From contig JASLAE010000103.1 of the NCBI GenBank assembly GCA_030147305.1, forward strand, positions 1 to 11,900: a stretch of 11,900 nt of DNA. The letters run 5' to 3'. The stretch's first letter is position 1. The number at the start of each line of letters is the position of its first letter. This document shows positions 1 to 6,319 of this stretch, one piece after another. Below the pieces are notes generated by a model. It did no database searches. It saw only the letters and a program-made list of their open reading frames with translations, and was not told where the DNA came from. The translations under genes were made by a program, and so were the position numbers. The stretch comes from Cesiribacter sp. Lineage in GTDB: Bacteria; Bacteroidota; Bacteroidia; Cytophagales; Cyclobacteriaceae.

Positions 1-243
1 CAAGGCTGTATTCTTAAGATCTACATCATAATAATTGTCGATTGTATTTACTACTAGGATAAATGCTTCATGACCTTCACTATAGAACTGCCTTCTTTCC
101 AGATAATCAGCAACTGCATCCTCTACCTTTTGATTCTTTATTGTCAATTGAGGAAGTCTGATAATATTTTCATTATATACAGTAGTAGCTCTACTGCATG
201 AAAGAAATAAGATTAAAGAAAGACTTAGCAACAATGACTTCAT
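1..243 (-). CDS. Putative lipoprotein, N-terminal part (runs off the left edge)
   Basis: The reading frame is open from an ATG at 243 down to base 1, giving 81 codons without a stop; the 3' end is outside the window. The protein begins with two polar or basic residues, a run of Leu/Ile/Ser/Phe and then FLSC-SRA. This is a type II signal peptide with the lipobox cysteine at residue 16, so the mature protein should be lipid-anchored in the envelope. The visible mature part (residues 17-81) is polar and contains a segment around YLERRQFYSEG. I do not recognise a family and make no functional claim. The DNA is distinctly A/T-rich (about 30% GC over bases 1-60), unlike the right half of the window. 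No strong ribosome binding site is visible. The best promoter candidate is the -7-like box at 353-360. Confidence 0.72.
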   Translation of the reverse strand, partial: MKSLLLSLSLILFLSCSRATTVYNENIIRLPQLTIKNQKVEDAVADYLERRQFYSEGHEAFILVVNTIDNYYDVDLKNTAL

Positions 244-310
244 AATCATCTGTTATTAACAAGCCCTTTAATAAATATTGCGGCCCCATCAATGCAGCCC
301 AACGTCCATT

Positions 311-410
311 GAATAAAGCAGGCGACCTTCACTGGCCTTTACCGAACGGACGCAAAGGTAGACAATAGCATGGTCAATGGCTGAATGCGCTTGGGGAGCT
401 TGCTTTATTC
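311..410. repeat. 100-base element bounded by 13-base inverted repeats
   Basis: GAATAAAGCAGGC at 311-323 and GCTTGCTTTATTC at 398-410 are inverted copies matching at 12 of 13 positions. Shorter inverted pairs lie within or across the same stretch: CGTCC/GGACG (303-307, 348-352), CCATTGA/TCAATGG (306-312, 374-380) and ACCTT/AAGGT (325-329, 355-359). The dimensions would suit a miniature inverted-repeat element or a structured recombination site. I see no clear target-site duplication in the flanking bases. Confidence 0.35.
353..360 (-). promoter_or_regulatory. Candidate -7 promoter box upstream of the lipoprotein gene
   Basis: On the minus strand these bases read TACCTTTG, an exact match to the Bacteroidota -7 consensus TAnnTTTG. 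It would place transcription start roughly 100 bases upstream of the lipoprotein ATG at 243. No TTG lies at the usual 19-21 base distance (the nearest gives a 14-base spacer), so only half of the promoter signature is present. The box also sits inside the inverted-repeat element at 311-410. Confidence 0.3.
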
Positions 411-699
411 TGTTGTTGTGCAAGGGCCTATCTTATTTTTTTTACTACTGCCGCTTCATGCACCATCCAGCGATCCAACTTACTTTTATTTTCTATAAAG
501 TCAGCATATGCTACGCTGCTTTTATCCTGCCAGCCCAAATGCTTACCGCAAGCCGACAGGTATGCTTGCAAGGAGTCTGCCTACCGGCATCATATAAGCA
601 AGCCCTTTTCCAGCAATCAAACTATCAAAGATCCAGCCTTTCTGCCGCTACCGTCCTGGCTAATGTAAAGTCAGCCTACCGGCAAGGGCTTACTATATT

Positions 700-777
700 T
701 CAAGGTCAAGCTGGGCACACCACGGGTTTGGATACTTTGAGGGGCCTGCTGCTATAACCTCCATCAAGGTCAAGCTG
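700..777 (+). repeat. 14-base direct repeat pair TCAAGGTCAAGCTG
   Basis: Two identical 14-base copies occur at 700-713 and 764-777, with starts 64 bases apart. This is the longest exact direct repeat I found in the non-coding stretch downstream of the recombinase gene. The bases flanking the copies differ, so the repeat unit is short or the array has decayed. Confidence 0.6.
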
Positions 778-921
778 CGTTTTGCTCTTACCGTCCTGCT
801 GTACCGCTTGAGTGAAAGTCAAAATATGAAAAGAACTGCAGCTTACAAACCTGCCGCTTAAACTTTACCAGCGCCACCGGCCCTTTTGCTCGTGCACAAC
901 TACTTGAAAATAGCGGTTAAA

Positions 922-2448
922 CTAGAAAATTAGTTGTAATCGCGTTTTTGTGGTATATATCGGATTAGGTTCCTGCATCAGATTATTGCGCTCCCCTCTT
1001 TGTTTGCCCGGAAACTTATGGCATTTGCCGCTTAAATCCAAACGGTCAAGAGGACTTTGAATGTTCTGTACTGCCTGCTGACTTACATGCGTGTAAATTT
1101 CAGTTGTTTTACTGCTGTTATGACCTAACAGACTCTGTATATAGCGTAAATCAGTGCCACCCTCCAGTAAGTGCGTAGCAAAGCTATGGCGCAGGCAGTG
1201 CAGGGTGAAGGGTTTTTCTATCTTTGCTTTTTTTAGCGCCTGCTTAAAAACACTCCGTAAGCTCGAATCTGTATAAGGTCCTCCCCATTGTCCCTCAAAC
1301 AGATAGGTTTGTGGTCTAAAGGCATCAAGGTATGTCCTCAAAATTTGATAAAGAACTTGCGAAAGGATGGTCATTCTATCTTTATTACCCTTCGCCTGCC
1401 TGATCCTGATCTGATTTCGTTCCCAATCAATGTCGGATACTTTCAAATGAATTAACTCTCCAACTCGCAGTCCCCCAGAGTATAAAAGAGCAAGCATGCT
1501 ACGATGCTTCAGGTTCCCCGGCGCTGTGAGCACAGCGGCTACCTCTTGCAGGCTCATTACCTTTGGAAGAATTCGCTCTTTTTTCGTTCGCACCAACTCA
1601 AGGCTATCCATCGGCATATCCAGCACTTGCTGCAGGTAAAACTTAATGGCACTAACGGATTGGTTAATAGACCCCGCCGCAACATTTCCCTGAGCCATCC
1701 AACGGCTGTGATACTGATTGACAGTACTCGCCTGAAGCGTTCCTAATGCATCTTCATGTTTAAATGCACAATTTCTGATGAATCTGCCTACAAGACTGTA
1801 ATAAGCAGCAATGGTATTTTCACTATAACCTCTGCCATAAAGCTTATGTAAAAAAGCATCAGCGTTAATATTTCCCCAATCTTTACTCCCACCAGTTAGC
1901 AACTGCTTTTGGGTAGCGAAATCCAGCGGATAAAGCTTGGAATCCAGCCTTAAACGTGCATGGGGTTGCAAAAGCTGTATCACCTCTAAAAGCTCCATCT
2001 CTTCTCTTAATATGTACCAGCACTTTCCCTGTACATAGAAATGGGCAAGTGGTTGGCTTTTCATGAGCTTGAGTAAATGCTGGTGAACACGAAAACGAAT
2101 CAGCAAAATACTCTTGCCTCCTAATTCTGCGGGAATAAGCTGTACAAGGGGCTGACTGGCACCCTGCGGCTGCTCCTTTTTGACAACTGTTACCTGGGCC
2201 TGCAGTGCATAACGCATCAAGGCAGCAGTATCCAACTTAGCCTTACCTTTAACAATTATTTTAAGCTTTTCCAGCGGCTCTTTTTTGTAATGGGTTACCA
2301 GGCAATTAAATGTCTTGCTAAAACGTAAAATATCTTGTTGCTGGCTTAAAAAATGAAACAACGCAGGGTCCTGTTTAAAACTAAGCCTGACAAATGTTTT
2401 ACCTCCATGGAAAAGCGGATGCAGATAAATAACTGGCTCCATCGTCAT
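922..2448 (-). CDS. Tyrosine recombinase, Bacteroidota IntI/Xer-like type with duplicated N-terminal module
   Basis: Site-specific DNA recombinase that would cut and rejoin DNA through a tyrosine nucleophile; its target is unknown. Residues about 195-285 are the SAM-like core-binding domain (YSENTIAAY, then SINQSVSAIKFY). The catalytic domain follows (about 294-471) with all expected residues: R328 in GLRVGEL, K353 in QAKGNKDR, H417 and R420 in LHCLRHSFATH, H443 in LGHNSSKTTE and the nucleophile Y452 in IYTH. This wording fits the IntI/Xer-like group common in Bacteroidota, from memory of that family. The N-terminus is unusual: residues 6-72 and 102-170 align as two copies of one module (LxPxxxGGK(T/S), later an F and a C). 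Members I remember carry one copy and are roughly 360-400 residues long, so 508 is long. A 37-residue tail follows the usual end (PLDRLDL). ATG at 2448 is used; ATG at 2442 is an alternative. Confidence 0.93.
   Translation of the reverse strand: MTMEPVIYLHPLFHGGKTFVRLSFKQDPALFHFLSQQQDILRFSKTFNCLVTHYKKEPLEKLKIIVKGKAKLDTAALMRYALQAQVTVVKKEQPQGASQPLVQLIPAELGGKSILLIRFRVHQHLLKLMKSQPLAHFYVQGKCWYILREEMELLEVIQLLQPHARLRLDSKLYPLDFATQKQLLTGGSKDWGNINADAFLHKLYGRGYSENTIAAYYSLVGRFIRNCAFKHEDALGTLQASTVNQYHSRWMAQGNVAAGSINQSVSAIKFYLQQVLDMPMDSLELVRTKKERILPKVMSLQEVAAVLTAPGNLKHRSMLALLYSGGLRVGELIHLKVSDIDWERNQIRIRQAKGNKDRMTILSQVLYQILRTYLDAFRPQTYLFEGQWGGPYTDSSLRSVFKQALKKAKIEKPFTLHCLRHSFATHLLEGGTDLRYIQSLLGHNSSKTTEIYTHVSQQAVQNIQSPLDRLDLSGKCHKFPGKQRGERNNLMQEPNPIYTTKTRLQLIF
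929..940 (+). repeat. Left copy of 12-base direct repeat ATTAGTTGTAAT
   Basis: An identical copy in the same orientation lies at 2608-2619, on the other side of the recombinase gene. This left copy falls inside the last codons of the recombinase. It overlaps a short inverted repeat AACTA-N6-TAGTT at 920-935. It could be a remnant attachment site, but a 12-base match, itself partly palindromic (ATTA/TAAT), can also arise by chance. Confidence 0.25.
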
Positions 2449-2543
2449 GCTATTAAGTAGCTTTTGAGACTAATATTACTGTAACAGCGAAAGGCACATT
2501 CATTTTCAATAAATATTTAAGAGTACTGCTGCATATACTTTAA

Positions 2544-2551
2544 CAAAAGTA
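2544..2551 (-). promoter_or_regulatory. Candidate -7 promoter box for the recombinase gene
   Basis: The minus strand reads TACTTTTG, an exact match to TAnnTTTG, about 96 bases upstream of the recombinase ATG. A TTG at the proper -33 distance is not evident, so the assignment rests on the -7 box and its position alone. The 2449-2624 intergenic region is A/T-rich and must also carry the promoter of the divergent zinc-ribbon gene; I could not pick that one out. Confidence 0.35.
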
Positions 2552-2607
2552 CGCAAGCAAACACATACTAAATGAAGTATATACGGTTATGATTCGTATA
2601 TTATACC

Positions 2608-2619
2608 ATTAGTTGTAAT
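2608..2619 (+). repeat. Right copy of 12-base direct repeat ATTAGTTGTAAT
   Basis: This is identical to 929-940 in the same orientation, and the two copies enclose the recombinase gene (about 1.68 kb from start to start). It lies 5 bases upstream of the zinc-ribbon gene's ATG, so if it is an att site the element would abut that gene's start region. Flanking bases do not extend the match. Confidence 0.25.
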
Positions 2620-2624
2620 TATGT

Positions 2625-2993
2625 ATGCGTGAATGTCCGGTGTGTCGAAAAGAAGTAGTGGGTAGAAGAGATAAAGTCTTTTGCTCACCAGGCTGCAAGT
2701 CCATCCATCAATACGAGCAGCGGCTGGAACATGAAGGTTTCTTCTTCGAGGTTGACCGCCAGCTAAAGAGAAATCGAAGCATCCTGAGGCGTTACAATCA
2801 GGTTGGCAAAACCACCCTTAGAAAAGAAGTGTTGCTGGCCCAGGGCTTTAACCCGCGTTACTTCACCCACTACTGGAAAAACAAACAGGGGCAGGTGTAT
2901 TTATTCTGTTACGAATATGGCTTTTTATCTCTACAGGAACAGGGAAAAGAAAAGTATGTACTGGTTACTTGGCAGCCTTATATGCAGAATTGA
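2625..2993 (+). CDS. Small zinc-ribbon protein, conserved hypothetical
   Basis: This is a 122-residue protein. The N-terminus has four cysteines at 4, 7, 20 and 24 (CxxC-N12-CxxxC) within CPVCRKEVVGRRDKVFCS, a zinc-ribbon or treble-clef type metal site. It is followed by a basic helical segment (residues about 43-72, with QLKRNRSILRRYNQ). The C-terminal half has an aromatic-rich segment, including YLFCYEYGFL near residues 92-101. Proteins with this layout are, from memory, widespread small hypotheticals in Bacteroidota; their role is not established. The metal site plus basic helix would suit nucleic-acid or protein binding (inference). There is no signal peptide, so it is probably cytoplasmic. 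It is transcribed divergently from the recombinase across 176 bases. The ATG at 2621 leads to a stop after three codons, so 2625 is the usable start. Confidence 0.8.
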   Translation: MRECPVCRKEVVGRRDKVFCSPGCKSIHQYEQRLEHEGFFFEVDRQLKRNRSILRRYNQVGKTTLRKEVLLAQGFNPRYFTHYWKNKQGQVYLFCYEYGFLSLQEQGKEKYVLVTWQPYMQN

Positions 2994-3151
2994 AAGTCTT
3001 ATTGAGTGCACGCTCTACTTTGAGAGAATATTCTAAAAACTTTATTAGCACAGCGTTTAATAATTCAACCTTCAAAAAGCCCGAATCTGTAGCTGCTCCA
3101 CGAAATTGCTGTCGATTGTGAACCATGATTGATTGATAATGGCCCTTAAAC

Positions 3152-3182
3152 AAAAAACCTCACCAGAATATCTGATGAGGTT
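3152..3182 (-). terminator. Intrinsic terminator of tRNA-Thr
   Basis: Read on the minus strand just after the tRNA, AACCTCATCAGA and TCTGGTGAGGTT form a 12-pair stem (one G-T pair) around a three-base loop, followed by a run of T (3152-3157). The stem begins 5 bases beyond the last tRNA base. This is a clear Rho-independent terminator and suggests the tRNA is a single-gene transcript. Confidence 0.88.
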
Positions 3183-3187
3183 TGGGG

Positions 3188-3260
<73 letters not shown>

Positions 3261-3318
3261 TTCTTTAACTTTCTAAAACTGCAGTGGGTTTACACCGGCC
3301 GTTTTGTTGAAAGTGATG

Positions 3319-3349
3319 CAAAGGTATTGGTTTAGGTTATACCTGTCAA
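3319..3349 (-). promoter_or_regulatory. Promoter of tRNA-Thr, Bacteroidota type
   Basis: The minus strand carries TTG (3347-3349, in the context TTGACA), a 20-base spacer and TACCTTTG (3319-3326). This fits the Bacteroidota sigma-A consensus TTG-N19-21-TAnnTTTG exactly. Transcription would start near 3312, leaving a leader of about 50 bases before the mature tRNA at 3260. It is the best-formed promoter in the window and the strongest sequence clue to the phylum. Confidence 0.8.
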
Positions 3350-3366
3350 TACCCCTGCCTAAAATT

Positions 3367-5520
3367 TTAGCTTTCATTTGCAATCACAATCCGCAGTTGC
3401 TCGCGCAAACGCAGCAGTTCTACCTGAGCTTCAGCAATTTTAGCAGTAAATTCATCTTTTAATTTATCTGCATTCTTCGATGAGGCAAAAAATTCGAGAT
3501 TGTTCTGCCATAGCGAAATATCATTTTCCAGCTTGCTCATCTGCCGGCGAATGTTATTCTCTTTCTGTCGTAGCTTACGATCAGAGTCAGGCGTGCTTTT
3601 GATCCGGCTTAGCTGCGACTGCAAGCGAAGCTTTTCCCGGTCTTCCGGCGATACATCCTTAAGGCTCTGGATAAATTTCTCTGTTGCGGCAGAATAAGCT
3701 TCTCTTACTTTGCCAATTGCATTGCGTGGCACAAAGCCTATGTTTTCGTACTCCTCTTCCAAAGTGAGGAAACGCTCAATATCCTGATCGGGCCCTGTTG
3801 CCAGGGATTCTATTTCCCTGATGATTTCCATTTTACGATTCAGGTTTTCGTCCTGCTCCGCATTGGCAGATTTACCCTGGGCACGTTTACGCTCAAAGAA
3901 GGCATCGGCAGCTGCTTTAAAGCGTTTGTAAATCTCGTCGCGCTGCCGCTCGGGTACAGGCCCAATTTCTTTCCAGCGGCGCTGCAGCTCTTTGAAACGC
4001 TCGGCCGTCTCAGCCATGTTTTCATTTGCCCTAAGCCCCTCTGCCTCCTGTACCAGGGCTTCTTTCTGCTGAAGGTTTTCATCGCGCTTGCGCTCCAGCT
4101 CTTTAAAGAACCTGTTCTTATTATTAAAGAAGCCTTTGAAGGCAGCCCAGAAATATTTGTTTACCTCCTTGGCAACCTGCCGCGGCAAACCACCGATCAG
4201 CTCCCATTCCTTCTGCAGGGCCAGCAGCTCTTTGGTCTTATCGTTCCATTCAGTAATGCGGTCAGAGTTGAACTCCAGAAACTCCTGTACCTTGTCCCCC
4301 AGCTCGCGCTTCTTCAGCAGATTGGCTTCCAGCTCTTCGTTCAGTACCTTCAGGTGATCCCTGCGTTTGTCATAGACCTGGTCTGATAGCTCCTTGAAGC
4401 GTTGCCAGAGCGGTTCCTGCTCTTCCCGGGGTACGGGCCCAATATGTCTGAACTCCTCATGCAGCTCCCGCAGCTCACGGGTAGCCTGCTTCAGATTATC
4501 GTAGGCCAGAAGCTTCTCTGCGCGCTGTACTACTTCCTGCTTGGCCTCCAGGTTTTTCCTACGGTCCAGCTCCTTCAATTCATAGAGAATACTTCTGTTG
4601 TTGTAGAAGCGGTCCAGCAGGGCATTGTAGTTAGCCCAAAGGTTAGTATTATACTGGGGTGGCACGGCCCCTATTTTTTTCCAGTCTTCCTGAATCTTTT
4701 TCAGCTCCCGCAGACTGGTGTTATGTTCTTCAGAATCTACAAATTCACGCAGGCGGGCCAGCACTTCGTTTTTCTGGCGAAGGTTCTCTTCCCGGATCCG
4801 CTGCATGTCTGAAAAGTGCCGGTGCTTCTGCTCGCGCACTTTGCGAAAGGCTTCATCGAACTTGCGGTCCAGCTCATCGCCATGAAAATCAAAATCCTCT
4901 TCGGCGCCCCCTTCTGCTTTAAAGCGTTCGAGCGCATCCTGACGCTCGTGCTGGTGCAGCTCATCGTAATGATGCTTAATGTCATGGGCCATTCTGTCGG
5001 CACGGCGAACATCTGTAAGCGCCAGCAGGTCCTGCATGTAGAGTACCAGCTCTTTTTTAGACATATGAGCAAAATCAGGCGTAGCCTCATCCTCCTCGTC
5101 TTCGTCAGTGCTTTCTTCGTCGTGGCTTATGATATCGGTCTGCGGGTTTAATTCCTGACCCGTATTTATATCTTTAGGATCATCCAGATCCAGAACTTCA
5201 TCTGACGCAAGGGTGTGATCTACAAAAGGCGTAATAGGGATATCGGCGGCCGTTTGTTCTGGTGCTGCCGCGGCTACCTGCGCCTCATCAGGATTTTCCG
5301 CCATGTCATGCGTACCTGCCGGTGGTGTTTCTACCATATCAGGATTGTATCCCAGGGCTTCCTGCTCATTTTGCACTGTAATATCAGAGGTTGCTTCTTC
5401 CTCAGCAGTGTGCTGGTCAGCAGCCTCCTCATTTTTAACAGTATTTTCAGTCGATTGCTTCGATTCGTGGCGTTCGTCGGGTTTGCGTTCCGGCGCGTTT
5501 TTTTCCTTGTCCGTAGTCAT
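3367..5520 (-). CDS. DUF349-repeat protein with acidic N-terminal region
   Basis: This is a 717-residue, highly charged, mostly helical protein. Residues 1-153 are low-complexity and acidic (for example STDEDEEDEATPDF near 137-150) and are probably disordered. From about residue 215 on, DUF349-type repeats follow, each marked by a W/F/Y-x-x-IG-x-(V/L)P signature: WKKIGAVP (280-287), FRHIGPVP (357-364), WELIGGLP (439-446), WKEIGPVP (516-523) and YENIGFVP (591-598). The C-terminus (about 625-710) is predicted coiled coil. DUF349 proteins are common in Bacteroidota; their molecular role is poorly defined, so I assign none. There is no signal peptide or membrane segment, so it is probably cytoplasmic. 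The frame can be extended two codons upstream to a TTG at 5526, but ATG at 5520 (MTTDKEK) is the more likely start. It follows the YqgE/AlgH gene by 39 bases and is probably co-transcribed with it. Confidence 0.92.
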   Translation of the reverse strand: MTTDKEKNAPERKPDERHESKQSTENTVKNEEAADQHTAEEEATSDITVQNEQEALGYNPDMVETPPAGTHDMAENPDEAQVAAAAPEQTAADIPITPFVDHTLASDEVLDLDDPKDINTGQELNPQTDIISHDEESTDEDEEDEATPDFAHMSKKELVLYMQDLLALTDVRRADRMAHDIKHHYDELHQHERQDALERFKAEGGAEEDFDFHGDELDRKFDEAFRKVREQKHRHFSDMQRIREENLRQKNEVLARLREFVDSEEHNTSLRELKKIQEDWKKIGAVPPQYNTNLWANYNALLDRFYNNRSILYELKELDRRKNLEAKQEVVQRAEKLLAYDNLKQATRELRELHEEFRHIGPVPREEQEPLWQRFKELSDQVYDKRRDHLKVLNEELEANLLKKRELGDKVQEFLEFNSDRITEWNDKTKELLALQKEWELIGGLPRQVAKEVNKYFWAAFKGFFNNKNRFFKELERKRDENLQQKEALVQEAEGLRANENMAETAERFKELQRRWKEIGPVPERQRDEIYKRFKAAADAFFERKRAQGKSANAEQDENLNRKMEIIREIESLATGPDQDIERFLTLEEEYENIGFVPRNAIGKVREAYSAATEKFIQSLKDVSPEDREKLRLQSQLSRIKSTPDSDRKLRQKENNIRRQMSKLENDISLWQNNLEFFASSKNADKLKDEFTAKIAEAQVELLRLREQLRIVIANES

Positions 5521-5559
5521 AAACAAAAATGGTCAGATAGCTTAAAAAAAGCCTTACGT

Positions 5560-6141
5560 TTAATTTAATCGTGGGTCGGTAGGATAATTAGAAATAACCT
5601 TATACTTACCCCCCATTTTCTGCAAAATGTCTTTCCAAAGTATATCGGGATCGGTGTCAAAAATTTCACTAGGCGTTGCACCCTTGTACACAATCCAGGT
5701 ATTTTGCTGCAATTCTTCATCCAGCTGCCCCTCTTCCCAACCCGAGTACCCAATAAAGAACTTAAAATCATCAAAATCAAGCCCGCCGGTTTTTACCTGT
5801 TGCAGCAGCTCTTCAAAATTGCCGCCCCACTGAATGCCGGGAACAATTTCTTCGCCACCGGTGATCAGATCGCTGCGGCGGTGAATAAAGTGCAGGGTAT
5901 CCTGTTGTACTGGACCGCCTACATGAAGGGTCGCATCAAAAGACTCTGCATTTTCCAACACATCCGATCCTTTGATCAGGCTGGGCTTATTAAGAACAAA
6001 CCCAAACGACCCGGCATCTCCATGCTCGCACATCAATACGACTGTGCGCGAAAAATTTGGATCTGGTAAAAAAGGTTCGCTGATCAGCAAATCGCCCCGC
6101 TCTACCTTTACCTCTTTATTATTGTAGCTGAAATCCAACAT
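5560..6141 (-). CDS. YqgE/AlgH family protein
   Basis: At 193 residues this is the usual length for the family. Signature segments are GDLLISEPFLPDPNFSRTVV (16-35), then CEHGDAGSFGFVLNKP (38-53), HVGGPVQ (73-79) and FFIGYSGWEEGQLDEEL (128-144), ending in SEIFDTDPDILWKDIL (158-173). These match the conserved YqgE/AlgH core closely. In Pseudomonas, AlgH was linked to alginate regulation, but the family's biochemical activity is not known; the protein is cytoplasmic and has no catalytic motif I can name. It is the first gene of a probable two-gene unit with the DUF349 protein downstream. A perfect inverted repeat at 6169-6190 lies 28 bases upstream of the ATG and overlaps the likely promoter. 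Confidence 0.95.
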   Translation of the reverse strand: MLDFSYNNKEVKVERGDLLISEPFLPDPNFSRTVVLMCEHGDAGSFGFVLNKPSLIKGSDVLENAESFDATLHVGGPVQQDTLHFIHRRSDLITGGEEIVPGIQWGGNFEELLQQVKTGGLDFDDFKFFIGYSGWEEGQLDEELQQNTWIVYKGATPSEIFDTDPDILWKDILQKMGGKYKVISNYPTDPRLN

Positions 6142-6168
6142 TAATTTAAAAAAATCCTAATGATAACC

Positions 6169-6190
6169 AAAGTCATAACAACATGACTTT
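6169..6190. promoter_or_regulatory. Inverted repeat, possible operator between algH-like and kinase genes
   Basis: AAAGTCAT-aacaac-ATGACTTT is a perfect 8-base inverted repeat with a 6-base spacer, in the 178-base divergent intergenic region. On the minus strand its left arm overlaps TGACTTTG (7 of 8 to TAnnTTTG), a possible -7 box about 27 bases upstream of the YqgE/AlgH start. The size and symmetry suit a dimeric repressor site. No T-tract follows, so it is not a terminator. Confidence 0.35.
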
Positions 6191-6319
6191 CACTCTATTC
6201 TCATAAAAATACCGAAAAATGGATTCCGGTTCGCCTATTCTTACATTTTTTTGCCATCTACTCATCTTTCCGGTATGGCAAACATTTTCTGCTTATTTTA
6301 GCCGCCCAATAAAAAGGGT

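Larger units (their letters stand above)
244..921. other. Repeat-dense region without a credible gene
   Basis: This stretch lies between the lipoprotein start and the 3' end of the recombinase gene. I see no convincing gene on either strand. Several words recur here. TCAAGGTCAAGCTG is at 700-713 and 764-777. GCCTACCGGCA is at 579-589 and 674-684. TACCGTCCTG is at 649-658 and 789-798. TAAAGTCAGC is at 496-505 and 666-675. CAAGCCCTTT is at 260-269 and 599-608. CTGCCGCT is at 448-455, 642-649 and 851-858. Inverted copies also occur, for example AAGCCCTT at 600-607 against AAGGGCTT at 684-691, and a small hairpin GCAAGC/GCTTGC at 548-569. The pattern resembles a decayed repeat array or folded non-coding DNA rather than coding sequence. 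Its function is unknown. Confidence 0.45.

Noticed and set aside
297..410. Integron attC site, because GCCCAAC at 297-303 fits the R'' box form
   Set aside because: I could not find a matching GTTRRRY box at the right place, nor paired L boxes with extrahelical bases. A single 7-base match is too little to call an attC site.
548..569. Hairpin GCAAGC-N10-GCTTGC as a terminator for the recombinase or lipoprotein
   Set aside because: The stem is only six pairs and no T-run follows on either strand.
377..757. Open frame of 126 codons on the plus strand in the repeat-dense region
   Set aside because: The translation is unlike any family I know, has a Cys/Leu/Phe-rich start with no lasting pattern, spans several of the nucleotide repeats in different frames, and has no ribosome site or promoter. 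I treat it as chance.
244..921. CRISPR array or retron non-coding RNA
   Set aside because: The repeats are short, unevenly spaced and not of one kind, with no cas genes nearby; no reverse transcriptase is present in the window.
3025..3034. Palindrome AGAATATTCT after the zinc-ribbon gene
   Set aside because: A 10-base palindrome without loop or T-run in A/T-rich DNA is expected by chance and does not look like a terminator.
2803..3036. Alternative plus-strand frame overlapping the zinc-ribbon gene
   Set aside because: It is a shifted frame inside a gene with clear protein features; the translation is low in hydrophobic pattern and carries no motif.
2965..3153. Open frame of 62 codons on the minus strand between the zinc-ribbon gene and the tRNA
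   Set aside because: It overlaps the 3' end of the zinc-ribbon gene, begins at the edge of the tRNA terminator and has no recognisable features.
5521..5526. Upstream TTG start adding two residues to the DUF349 protein
   Set aside because: An ATG two codons later at 5520 gives a more normal start, and nothing in the upstream bases supports TTG.
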